Of a DNA stretch of 22,500 bases, positions 12,319 through 18,683 are shown in pieces (within the stretch, counting starts at the first letter, position 1; the number at the start of each line of letters is the position of its first letter). Made by a program: the position numbers and the translations under genes. The notes beneath the pieces are model-generated. The model made no database searches, had not been told where the DNA came from, and worked only from the letters and a program-made list of their open reading frames with translations. This DNA comes from Acropora yongei. Its lineage: Eukaryota > Cnidaria > Anthozoa > Scleractinia > Acroporidae. The stretch lies in NCBI GenBank assembly GCA_014634225.1, contig BLFN01000196.1:6775428-6797927 (forward strand). The letters run 5' to 3'.

Positions 12319-15300
12319 CGGTTCGCCAAGTTTTGTAAGGAAATGTATGAAAAGTTGGCTCACCCAGGGTAGCTCGGGTAGGCGGGTGACCCTTCTACCC
12401 GGGACAACTTTTCTCCATATAAACGGGGCCTTACTTCTACTGCAATTCCTTGAAGTTGGTTTTTATAACCCAGATCAGCTCATCCTTCGTTAGTTTTTAA
12501 AAGCGCGAATTTGGAGCAGTCGTCAACCAGAAGTCCCCTTATAACGAGGCATGATTACCACTTACTTTTGAATCAGTGGTTAGAGTTATCACTAAGTATG
12601 TATTGGGTTGGTGCATTTGTTAACTGAGGGACATTTCTCTATCCCTAGCATCTGTAGCGTCAAGTCAAGTGCTCGTCCCAACACCAGCTTTGTCATCGGG
12701 TAAGTGATAAATCGGCGCGTTTTGCTCTTGTCTGTTTAGCGAGCTGGCGTCGAGGCCTCAAAAATCTTGCGTGATTAGTGACCTAGCATCAGACCAGTCG
12801 GTCAGGGAAATTGTCTCACAGCACTCCTTAATTCCTTACTGCTTTCATCAATCAGTTGTTGTTTAGAGTTGTCGTGTCTCAATCAGTTTTGCTTGTAGCC
12901 TGTTATCGAGTTACTCTCTGGTCAAAGAAATACAAGAAATGGTTTCAATTAATTTACCCCAACAACTTGAGCCATTTGGTCTTTGAATTATCGCGAAAAG
13001 TATGAAGGTCACGTAAACATACCAAGGCAACCAGAGACATCGAAAGATCAAAAAAAAAAAGAAAAGAAAAAGAAAAAGCACAGACACAACAGTAATCATT
13101 GATCGGGAATAAAGGAAAAGAAGAGAAAGGATTTTTTGTGTTTTTTGCCCAAGTGGCATGAGGATTAATTCTCTCCTGACTTTTACAATACGAAAGTCTG
13201 AGTCTCGCCCAGTGCAAATTTAGCCGTGGTTAACTAGAAGTCCCTGTTGAACGAGACATAGTTGCTACTTTACATTGTACTCAGTGGTAAAAATAATGAT
13301 CATTAACTACATAATAGGTTGATAACTGAACTAACATTTCTCTATCTCTAGCGTCTTTAGCTTCAAGTCAAATGCTCGTAGTAACACCGGCTTTGTCTTC
13401 GGGTAAGCGATAAAATTCGTGCGTTTTGCCCTTGTCTCTTTAGTGACCCAACCTAGAGGCCTTTTAAAAGAATCTTGCATGTTTTGTGACCTAGCTTCGA
13501 ACCAGTCGGGCCAGACTCTTGTCTTGCGGCACTCCTTACTTCCTTACTGCTTTAATCAATCTAGCTCTAGAGTTGGTTGTAGCCTGAATTTCTAGGCAAA
13601 AAAGTACAGAAATGGGTAATTTAATATTGTGTTAGTAATTGCAGCCATCACTGGGTATGTATTGGGTTGGTGCAATAGTTGACCGAATGACATTTCTCTA
13701 TCTGTAGCATCTATAACTTCAAGCCAAGGGCTCGTCTCAACACTGGCTTTGTCACCGGGTAAGTGATAAATCCATGTGTTTTTCCGCCTTTTTGCTTGGT
13801 GACCTGGCGTCGAGGCCTTGAGAATCTTGCGTGCTTAATGACCTAGCCTCGTACCAGTCGGCCAGGGATATTGTCTCACAGCACCCCTTACCTCCTTACT
13901 GCTTCAGAGTTGACGAGTCTCAAGCACATTTGGTTGTAGCCTGTTATCGTGTGACTCTCTGGTCAAAGAAATACAGGAAAAGGTTTCAAATAATTTACCC
14001 CAACAACTTAAGCCACTTGGTTTTTGAATTATCACCAAAAGTATAAAGGTCACGTAAACATACCAAGGCAACCAGAGACCTCGAAAGATAAAAAAAAAAG
14101 AAAAAGCTCAGACACAACAGTAATCATTGTCCGGGAATAAAGGAGAAGGAGAGAAAGGATTTTTGATGTTTTTTGCCCAAATGGCATGAGGATTATTTCT
14201 CTCCTGACCTTTACAACCCGAAAATCTGAATCTCGCCCAGTGCAAATTTAGCCGTGGTTAACTAGAAGTCCCTGTTGAACGAGACATAGTAGTAAAAATG
14301 ATGATCATTAACTACATAATAGGTTGATCAAATGACATTTTTCTATCTCTAGCATCTTTAGCTTCAAGTCTAAGGTTCGTAGTAACACTGGCTTTGCCAT
14401 CGGGTAAGCGATAAAATTCATGCGTTTTGCTCTTGTCTGTTTTAATTAGTGATCTTGCTTCGAGGCCTTTTACAAGAATCTTGCATGTTTTGTGACCTAG
14501 CCTCGAAGCAGTCGGGCCGGAATCTTGTCTCGCAGCATTCCTTACTTCCTTACTGCTTTAATCAATCTTGCTTTGATGTTGACGGGTTTGAATCACTTTT
14601 GGTTGTATGCAGCCTGTTATCAATTGAGTCTCTGGTCAAAGGAATGCAGAAATTTTTTTAAGCAAGTAGTTTACCCTAATTAAGCTATTTAATTGATCTT
14701 TGAATTATCGTGGAAAGTGTGAAGATCACGGAAATAATACCAAGGCAATATAAAAAGCTTGATGTGTTATTGAAAAACACACGCACAACGGCAATCATTG
14801 GAATGGAAAGAAAAAGGGAAAGAAAGTATTGATAGATACGTTTTTTTCCCAAGAAGCATTATGATTATTTCACTCTTGGTTTTTACAACCAAAAACTGCT
14901 GAATCTTGAGTTTCGCGCAGCGCGAATTTAGCAGTCTTTAACTTTTAAGGAGGCGTAATGCTACTATATTATAGGAGTAACAAGAACCATCATTGACCAC
15001 ATAATTGGTTGACCAAATGACATTTATGTATCTTTAGCATCTATAGTTTCAAGTCAAGTGCTCGTCCCAACACCGGCTTTGCCATTGGGTAAGTATAATA
15101 ACGCATCTTTACATCCTTTGTGTATTTCTAACTTATCAAAGTTATAGAAAGCGAGCGAGCAATTTTCGCAAAATAGTTGCTTTTACGCAAATGTATTTTA
15201 TCAACAATTCATATTTCACCACTAACTTTTCTCCGATTCTTATTGGGTTAAACTGATCACATGACGTGATAGTTCATCCGCCGAGAGAGACTGTCAGCCC

Positions 15301-18300
15301 ATAGTGCCCGTCCGAGGAATATATCCGGATGGATAGTTATCGTCCGTGAAATTAAAGTATTTCTGTAAACAAGCGGACTTAGAGAAAATAAGCAATTGAA
15401 ATTGTATTAAGAGGGTTTTTCTTTGTTTTCTCTTTAAAATTTTACAATCGGCTTTCACGGCTTTTATCTAAAAAAGTTGAAAATAATTCAAAATGATTGT
15501 GGAACTGGCGCGCTGAAGAAAATTTAATGGTGAACAATAAAGGCAATAGAGTACTAGTGTTTATGTCTATGAACTATCGGTCCGATAGCATATTACTATC
15601 GGATTGATAGCATATTACGTGCACATTTGCCCTCGAAGGTTTGATATTCTATTTTAAGAACATCAAATTTCCACGGCGGGGCAACTATCAGCTGATATTT
15701 GATCGACAGAACATTTTATTGTTTAACTGATAATGCAAACAAGAATAAATAATCCCAAACCAGTCAATTTTGTACAAAAGTTTATTTTAAATGAACGTTT
15801 TTGCTGCCGTGGTCGCAGTTACTGCGCAAACTCTTTGATCTTTTAGAATGCACAGCAATTGTTATGATACATGGCAATTGGGCTGAGCGTTTGTGCGAAT
15901 TGGGGCAAGGACGTGCGATCGCAACTTCTTTTCAGCTAGGTGTTAATCTATAAATTGTGCTCTCTGACATTGGTAGGTCTTTGTTTCGTATTCATATCAA
16001 TAATCTAATCATCATGCGTTTTTTTCTTTCCTCTCTAGCGTTGGCTTCTTCTCGTTCTGTTACTTTACACACTTCTTCTTTGTCTGCTGGTATGTGATAG
16101 GTTTCAGTCTGTGTACAGTTGGACCTTGAGTCGAATAAATCAGTAACAGGTCAAGGGCGTAGCCAGGGGGGTCCTGTGGTGCCCTTGACCCCCCATTTTG
16201 CAAGCCTTTCGTAACCAAACAACCTAAAACAGGTGGCGAAAATGCCATGACGTTTCAGCTTGAAAATGTCCAAACAAACGAGCACCCTCACTTTGACACA
16301 GTGTGACCCCCCTTTGAAAAATGCTGGCTACGCCTATGCAGGTCGACAAAAAGAACGAGTGAAAAGGAAACTTATAAAGTGAAGAATGCTCTGGAAAAAG
16401 AAAACTTTATTCAAGTTTAATGCGATTCCCGAATTTCACTGCATTCAAGCGAAATTGTTCATTTTAGACTGACACCAGAAAAGAGGGCGAAACAACACAA
16501 CGGACTGAATTCGAAAAGTGATATTGAATTATATGTTTATTCGGTTTGAACTCAAACAATGTTTTTTATTATTGTTGCTCGTTAGCACATACCACATAAG
16601 TGATATGTGCTTTTCGCGTGGTAATTTGCTAACTCTCAGAGTACTAAGGTTGCTCTCTCTCTTAATTTGTTCTCCAAGATGAAAGTGACCTTACCACCTT
16701 GAAGTCGATGATTATACGGCATTCAATTAATTCAACTAAATCAAACGCAGATTGATGGTAAAACAAGGAAACAAGGCCCGCTATATTCTGTGCAGTTGTC
16801 CTCTCTCATCTTGAATGTACCATTGAAGTATTCACTAACATTTTAGTAGCCGTGTTGAACCTAGTTGTAACTTGTATTCCAAACAGCGGGAATGTCAAAA
16901 CAGCAATCATTCACAAGGAGCCTTTTGTCAAAATCCCAAATTTCGAAGATCAACGCTCTGGTTCCAAGATACTTGTCTTGCTTTCTTTCCAAACCTTGAA
17001 CCTTTTATGTCTTGAACGAAGATTGCCTTCTGCGTACACGAGACAACGCCTCTTCCAGGTTTCCGCTTTAATGCCAACAACGGATAAACGTGTTCTTTGT
17101 AGAAAACGGCTTAATCCCTTTTTTCATTCCCAGATACCAGTAACAGGGTTTTCCTCTCATGCTTGCGTAATACAATGATGGTAAGGATACCCCGAGACCG
17201 TCTACCTTCCTACTTGGATTCGAGTCAGCTTCATCTGAACGATCCCAGATGTGACGTCTTACACGTAGACAAAAAAACTGTCGTGCTGAGAACTTCATTA
17301 ACGGGTTGTGGTACAGTCCGGAGGTATGTAATCACCACTACAAAACAGGCTGTCAGCGTCGGATACAATGGACCTTATTAATTATCGCCTCTCGAGTTAA
17401 ATTTTCCAAGGTGGTCTGACTTTTCCTCATGGGGAGCTAAAAAGCGACGATGACGACAAGAACGTCACAAATTTGCATATTTCTCAATGACAAAAAGTAT
17501 TTTTGCACGCTTTGCACTAGGATTTGTTGTTGTTGTCATTTACTGTACATTTCGCAGTTATTCTTGTCCAATCCACGACGCGGAATGACCTGTTTCGTTG
17601 ATTTTCACGTTTGGGCGACGTGAATGTGCAATGAAAAACTGTCAATTTTTTTTCTTTTTGTCTGAAAGCCACTGACTTCAGTTCAATATCAGGAGGGTTA
17701 GTGCACTTTTCAAAAGACGTTATCACTGTCGTTGACGTCCCTTGCCTAAGCTCAAGAAAAGCTTTGATTAAATTTCCAGGAATAAATTCTCTTCTTATTT
17801 AAAAGACTACAGACCAACCGAATCCACATCAACTAAAACCTTTGGGTTATTGCTTAAGTTAAGGGAGAAACGTCTGGTGGCAGATAAGAGTATTGAAGAA
17901 ACAAATTCATTCAATCCGCACTCAGGGACAACCAAGATCACTCTGATGGAAATGAGTGCTGTAATCAACCCCCACAGCTCCCTCCGAAAGCCAAGCACCC
18001 TGAATCGTATTCAGGTTTTACAAATTTTGTATTCTTCAACTGAGTTCTTCCGAGTTCCGAAAATTTCAGTCTGAGTCATACTATTGTATCTATCTCGGTC
18101 CGTCCCTCGTAACGGTTATTGAGTTCTTAGCCACTTCTTTTTATGGTAATTAGTTCTGCTTTCATTATGAATGACAATTGTAGTATTCATAAAAGAGACG
18201 TCACACTCAGACTCGATTTGAAATAAAGGCTGCATTGAATTCGGAAATGCTCAATTGGAACCAAGTGAGCTCGTGGGAAAGGCATCTGTTACATGTTAAA

Positions 18301-18662
18301 AGGGTCGACATATCTCTGAACTTCGCGTGCGGTCACTTTCCTTAATCCCAATGCTCACTGGGTGTCACATGAGGAAGAGTAACTGAATGTTGGTTGATCA
18401 CCGATCTCGTCTGTTTCGTCGACGTTATTGCGGGATAGAAAACTTCCAAGAGTCAGCCATCGGCTTCCGTGTGCTTGCTTTTTCATGGTCCAGATTCACT
18501 GACGGATTGTTCAACTCATTTTATCCATAGGATTATTGATGGAAAAAATTCATTCCACAACAACGTCGTTATATCTTCAGGAAACAAGCGTTCCATCGCT
18601 CGCGTTCCGTTTAGGTGTTCCTACAGCAGATATGGTTTGCCTGGAGTAGGAAGCTGGGGAAA
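2635..18662 (+). CDS. multi-exon D8C-ZP (uromodulin/OIT3-like) secreted protein gene, whole model
   Basis: Composite gene model; the exons are listed separately. If every cassette is used the product is about 766 residues to the end of ZP-N: signal peptide, short acidic segment, Ser/Thr/Pro stalk, three D8C/D10C domains separated by stalk peptides, a longer stalk, then ZP-N. In known relatives (uromodulin, GP2, OIT3) the ZP module drives extracellular filament assembly and D8C/D10C presents glycans that bind microbes. A cnidarian homologue could act in mucus, extracellular matrix or skeletal matrix; that is inference. Every internal exon up to the first ZP exon enters and leaves in phase 1, which is strong internal support for one gene. 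It is possible that the D8C copies are alternatives rather than all included, or that some copies act as 3' ends. ZP-C and any membrane anchor are not identified. Confidence 0.7.
2778..2945. repeat. near-perfect hairpin MITE in intron 1
   Basis: Arms 2782-about 2853 and about 2869-2941 are almost exactly complementary, running from AATAGACCAATTTCGATAT through GGGGAATAAA, with a loop of about 16 nt. The hexamer TCAGCC flanks both sides (2772-2777 and 2946-2951) and may be the target duplication, which would put the element at 2778-2945. It lies in the intron after the signal-peptide exon. The superfamily was not determined. Confidence 0.75.
2952..4314. other. intron 1, no feature recognised
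   Basis: Intronic sequence between the signal-peptide exon and the exon at 4744. A 61-codon frame at 3471-3656 lacks splice context in phase 1 and resembles nothing. No other exon with phase-1 borders was found by eye. Confidence 0.4.
4315..4549. repeat. foldback element in intron 1
   Basis: The outer arms CAGGAACCGATGAGTAGGAG..TGCAACTCC and GGAGTTGCATGCTCCTATTC..GGCTCCTG are inverted copies with a few mismatches. A second inverted pair lies inside (GACCGATTTATTTTTAG near 4375 and CTAAAAATAGATCAGTC near 4470). Small non-autonomous DNA element; the class is not known. Confidence 0.6.
4744..4794 (+). CDS. exon 2: 51-nt phase 1-1 cassette
   Basis: Pyrimidine-rich acceptor (..TTTCTTCTTCAG) and donor ACAG|GTCAG. 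Reading in phase 1 gives G-TFGNEAAGLKKLFLDT-(G), with no stop in frame. It continues the signal-peptide exon smoothly and probably contains the cleavage site. At 17 codons it has the same length as the stalk cassettes downstream, though its sequence is not clearly related to them. Confidence 0.7.
5203..5256 (+). CDS. exon 3: 54-nt acidic phase 1-1 cassette
   Basis: Acceptor TTCTTATTCACAG, donor GAAG|GTACAA. Phase 1 reading gives DPLEEMSENGTPLFEQNE-(G), an acidic peptide with one N-G-T sequon. The donor is weaker than the others. The frame stays open beyond it to a stop at 5532-5534, so a longer terminal version is possible. Confidence 0.6.
5626..5643 (+). CDS. exon 4: 18-nt microexon
   Basis: Only six codons: acceptor TTCTTTTATTTTTCAG and donor GCAG|GTAAGG are both strong and enclose DVLFSA-(G), phase 1 at both ends. 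The tight fit of two good splice sites, length divisible by three and correct phase makes this credible, but an exon this short needs transcript proof. Confidence 0.55.
5861..6050 (+). pseudogene. truncated D8C exon remnant with its 5' intron
   Basis: About 190 nt nearly identical to the sequence leading into the first intact D8C exon (about 8450-8635): same TCATGTGGTATGTTACATGTT block, same A-run, same CTTGCAG acceptor (AG at 6014-6015), then AATGC and a short piece of the exon up to CAGTCCTC. The similarity then ends after about 35 nt, and the frame stops without the GWYRF core. It is a left-over of an older D8C unit upstream of the present array. Confidence 0.75.
6217..6258 (+). CDS. stalk cassette A1 (42 nt, shortened acceptor)
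   Basis: Encodes ASSQMLVPTPALSS-(G), phase 1-1, donor CTG|GTAAGTG. In sibling exons the acceptor is CTCTAG|CATCT; here that AG is CG (6206-6207), so the only usable AG is the internal TAG at 6215-6216. That shift is 9 nt and keeps the frame. The A-type signature is VPTPALSSG. Confidence 0.7.
6547..7051. mobile_element. pogo/Tigger-like MITE with TA target duplication
   Basis: Ends CAGTCGAATACCGATAACTC and GAGTTATCGAGATTCGACTG are inverted copies, with further inverted subrepeats (GTTCGAGTTA..) inside, flanked by TA on both sides. The paralogous intron units at about 12985 and 14030 show the empty site (GAATTATC), so both ends and the TA duplication are visible directly. CAGT termini plus TA fit Tc1/mariner elements of the pogo group; no transposase is present. 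A second hairpin is nested at about 6755-6913. Confidence 0.8.
6755..6913. repeat. hairpin nested inside the pogo-like MITE
   Basis: AAAAAAATAAATATGTTATT..CACCAG on the left and CTGGTGAATAATCTATATCTATTTTTTT on the right pair. Inside them the GTCCGTATCGGAAAA / TTTTCCCAATACGGAC arms pair as well. It interrupts the middle of the larger element, suggesting a later insertion. Confidence 0.65.
7328..7378 (+). CDS. stalk cassette B1 (51 nt)
   Basis: Acceptor CTCTAG, donor CGG|GTAAGCG, phase 1-1; encodes ASLASSQMLVVTPALSS-(G). Type B signature is VVTPALSSG. A second AG 9 nt inside the exon (CTTTAG|CTTC) gives an in-frame shorter form. Ser/Thr/Pro-rich, probably an O-glycosylated spacer; no fold is expected. 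Confidence 0.75.
8117..8179 (+). CDS. 63-nt stalk cassette, divergent
   Basis: Acceptor TTTGTTTCCAG, donor TCAG|GTAACT, phase 1-1. It encodes 21 codons, AVAVVSGASSSIVNPKPALPS-(G), with the same A..S.S...P.PALPSG layout as the 51-nt family but a four-codon longer start. It sits directly upstream of the first D8C exon and is not duplicated in the later units. Confidence 0.7.
8599..8991 (+). CDS. D8C/D10C domain exon, copy 1
   Basis: Complete uromodulin-type D8C domain in one exon, phase 1 at both ends, 131 residues. Ten cysteines at 2, 24, 46, 52, 77, 91, 92, 103, 117 and 122. Diagnostic motifs: CD at 24, GWYRFVG at 30-36, M..SCV at 42-47, CGT at 52, PGWL.G.HPS..EG at 57-70, CC.W at 91-94, VR.CG.FFVYKL at 100-111, and PP.CNLRYC at 114-122. 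In relatives this domain is extracellular, disulphide-rich and linked to carbohydrate-mediated binding. Acceptor CTCTTGCAG; donor CCCGAC|GTAAGA lies just after the last cysteine. If the donor is not used, the frame runs 16 more codons of basic residues to a stop at 9039-9041. The downstream exons match the donor phase, so I prefer splicing. Confidence 0.85.
9292..9342 (+). CDS. stalk cassette A2 (51 nt)
   Basis: Acceptor ATCTCTAG, donor CGG|GTAAGTG, phase 1-1; encodes ASVASSQVLVPTPALSS-(G). Joining it to the phase-1 donor of D8C copy 1 reads on in frame as ..PKPR-P-S-V-A-S-S-Q. Alternative AG 9 nt inside the exon. Confidence 0.75.
9937..9987 (+). CDS. stalk cassette B2 (51 nt)
   Basis: Acceptor ATCTCTAG, donor CGG|GTAAGTG, phase 1-1; encodes ASLASSQMPVVTPAMPS-(G). 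Two substitutions to proline and one to methionine relative to B1. Second in-frame acceptor at +9. Confidence 0.75.
10357..10749 (+). CDS. D8C/D10C domain exon, copy 2
   Basis: Same 393-nt phase 1-1 exon as copy 1, with all ten cysteines and the GWYRFVG, CC.W and CNLRYC motifs kept. Relative to copy 3, residues 9, 11 and 29 differ (N to G, F to S, S to F); several other base changes are silent. Donor CCCGAC|GTAAGA conserved. Without splicing the frame runs to a stop at 10809-10811, slightly later than in the other copies because the TAG/TAA position is changed. The short intron before it carries the shared ATTTACGGTTGGACGCT block, but not the 5' block seen before copy 1. Confidence 0.85.
11095..11145 (+). 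CDS. stalk cassette, A/B fusion (51 nt)
   Basis: Encodes ASLASSQMPVVTPALSS-(G), type B, donor CGG|GTAAGCG followed by a B-type intron. The intron in front of it is A-type (TTGGGTTGGTGCA...GAGGGACATTTCT). It therefore looks like an A and a B exon joined at or near the acceptor, with loss of the interval between them. Phase 1-1. Confidence 0.75.
11520..11912 (+). CDS. D8C/D10C domain exon, copy 3
   Basis: 393 nt, phase 1-1, ten cysteines and all domain motifs intact. It differs from copy 1 at only two residues (R4 to N, S127 to P); other differences, such as CGGAGA versus AGAAGA for Arg-Arg, are silent. Donor CCCGAC|GTAAGA conserved; reading through reaches a stop at 11960-11962. The open frame also extends upstream of the acceptor, but that part aligns to the intron of the other copies and is not thought coding. 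No AATAAA is seen shortly after the stop. Confidence 0.85.
12004..12430. mobile_element. foldback MITE, TTA target duplication (PIF/Harbinger-like)
   Basis: Ends GGCCCCGTTTATATGAGAAA and TTTCTCCATATAAACGGGGCC are inverted copies. The interior is built of repeated CGAGCCAACTTTT / GTTGGCTCGGCTAGG blocks in both orientations. TTA flanks both sides (12001-12003 and 12431-12433). The same place after D8C copies 1 and 2 reads CTTGCTTATACTGCAATTCC without the element, confirming the boundaries and a 3-nt duplication. A TWA duplication suggests PIF/Harbinger; this is inference. Confidence 0.8.
12649..12699 (+). CDS. stalk cassette A3 (51 nt)
   Basis: Acceptor ATCCCTAG, donor CGG|GTAAGTG, phase 1-1; encodes ASVASSQVLVPTPALSS-(G), identical in protein to cassette A2. 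First cassette after the last intact D8C exon. Confidence 0.75.
13352..13402 (+). CDS. stalk cassette B3 (51 nt)
   Basis: Acceptor ATCTCTAG, donor CGG|GTAAGCG, phase 1-1; encodes ASLASSQMLVVTPALSS-(G), the same peptide as B1. The sequence that follows is only about 300 nt to the next A cassette, without a D8C exon. Confidence 0.75.
13708..13758 (+). CDS. stalk cassette A4, diverged (51 nt)
   Basis: Acceptor ATCTGTAG, donor CGG|GTAAGTG, phase 1-1; encodes ASITSSQGLVSTLALSP-(G). The +9 internal acceptor of its siblings is lost (ATAAC instead of TAGC). More substitutions than the upstream copies, but still open with good splice sites. Confidence 0.65.
14353..14403 (+). CDS. stalk cassette B4, diverged (51 nt)
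   Basis: Acceptor ATCTCTAG, donor CGG|GTAAGCG, phase 1-1; encodes ASLASSLRFVVTLALPS-(G). Proline of the TPAL motif replaced by leucine; frame kept. Confidence 0.65.
15038..15088 (+). CDS. stalk cassette A5 (51 nt)
   Basis: Acceptor ATCTTTAG, donor TGG|GTAAGTA, phase 1-1; encodes ASIVSSQVLVPTPALPL-(G). Last member with clear intron homology to the array; similarity to the repeat unit ends soon after its donor. Confidence 0.7.
15089..16038. other. intron with a 22-bp tandem duplication
   Basis: No coding exon recognised. At 15573-15616 a 22-nt segment (ACTATCGGTCCGATAGCATA..) is repeated back to back with few changes and is itself partly palindromic. The rest is AT-rich without structure I can name. 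Confidence 0.5.
16039..16089 (+). CDS. distal stalk cassette (51 nt)
   Basis: Acceptor TTTCCTCTCTAG, donor GCTG|GTATGTG, phase 1-1; encodes ALASSRSVTLHTSSLSA-(G). It has the same length, phase and A-L-A-S-S start as the array cassettes but diverged sequence and unrelated introns. It is probably an old member of the family, not part of the recent expansion. It precedes the ZP exon. Confidence 0.7.
16153..16338. repeat. MITE with GGCGTAGCCAG ends
   Basis: The ends (A)GGGCGTAGCCAG and CTGGCTACGCC(TA) are inverted copies, with a G-run and matching C-run just inside. CAGGTC lies on both flanks (16147-16152 and 16339-16344); allowing one mismatch each side this becomes 8 nt, which would fit hAT. 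The superfamily is tentative. Confidence 0.6.
16339..17133. other. intron before the ZP exon
   Basis: A plus-strand frame is open from an acceptor-like TTTTAG at 16845-16846 to 17178 in phase 1 (V-A-V-L-N-L-V-V-T-C..). I find no good phase-1 donor in it and it overlaps the ZP exon in another frame. It resembles no domain I know and is left unassigned. Confidence 0.4.
17134..17323 (+). CDS. ZP-N domain exon, first half
   Basis: Acceptor TTTTCATTCCCAG, donor CGGAG|GTATGT. It enters in phase 1, fitting the preceding cassette, and leaves in phase 2. The reading D-T-S-N-R-V-F-L-S-C-L-R-N-T-M-M-V-R-I-P-R-D is the classic start of a zona pellucida module. It continues with S-Q-L-H-L-N-D-P-R-C, a short strand region, and T-S-L-T-G-C-G-T. 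These supply cysteines 1, 2 and 3 of ZP-N. ZP modules mediate filament polymerisation of extracellular proteins. The alternative reading past the donor (RYVITTTK..) ends at a stop near 17380 and loses cysteine 4. Confidence 0.8.
17324..18530. other. intron within the ZP module
   Basis: About 1.2 kb between the two ZP-N exons. Short frames on both strands at 17517-18074 show no ZP or other known motif. No repeat stands out. Confidence 0.5.
18531..18662 (+). CDS. ZP-N domain exon, second half
   Basis: Acceptor TTTTATCCATAG|G completes the split Arg codon left by the previous exon (phase 2). The protein reads R-I-I-D-G-K-N-S-F-H-N-N-V-V-I-S-S-G-N-K, then S-I-A-R-V-P-F-R-C-S-Y. This matches the usual 'N.V' strand, the I.R strand and the fourth ZP-N cysteine in a C-x-Y motif. 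Two donors are possible: GGGAAA|GTGATT (end 18662) and the stronger GATGG|GTAAGT (end 18683). They are 21 nt apart and give the same phase, but the longer form includes an in-frame TGA at 18664-18666. ZP-C should follow but was not found. Confidence 0.75.
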
Positions 18663-18683
18663 GTGATTTTCAAAGCGTGATGG

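Larger units (their letters stand above)
5861..15100 (+). repeat. tandem array of [A exon - B exon - D8C exon] units
   Basis: Exons and introns are duplicated together. A-type units are preceded by TTGGTGCA...TGACATTTCT and followed by GTAAGTGATAAAT. B-type units are preceded by CATAATAGGTTGATCAAATG and followed by GTAAGCGATAAAATTC. D8C exons are preceded by ATTTACGGTTGGACGCT. Order: D8C remnant; A 6217, B 7328, extra exon 8117, D8C-1; A 9292, B 9937, D8C-2; fused A/B 11095, D8C-3; A 12649, B 13352; A 13708, B 14353; A 15038. Shared intron blocks (GACCTAGC, CAGCACTCCTTA, GGTTGTAGCC, CCAAGGCAACCAGAGA) recur in each A-to-B interval. Confidence 0.85.

Noticed and set aside
5861..15100. CRISPR-like regularly spaced short repeats
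   Set aside because: The 51-nt repeats are 300 to 1100 nt apart, are coding exons with splice sites and are embedded in larger duplicated units; this is tandem gene duplication in a eukaryote.
16847..17178. Possible exon V-A-V-L-N.. before the ZP exon, or a Cys-containing frame in the same stretch
   Set aside because: Acceptor phase fits only the first reading; there is no good phase-1 donor, it overlaps the ZP exon in a different frame, and no domain is recognised. The Cys-containing frame needs a phase-2 entry and ends in a stop.
17807..18074. Overlapping frames on both strands inside the ZP intron
   Set aside because: No ZP motif, no supporting splice sites in the required phase, and the neighbouring exons join perfectly without it.
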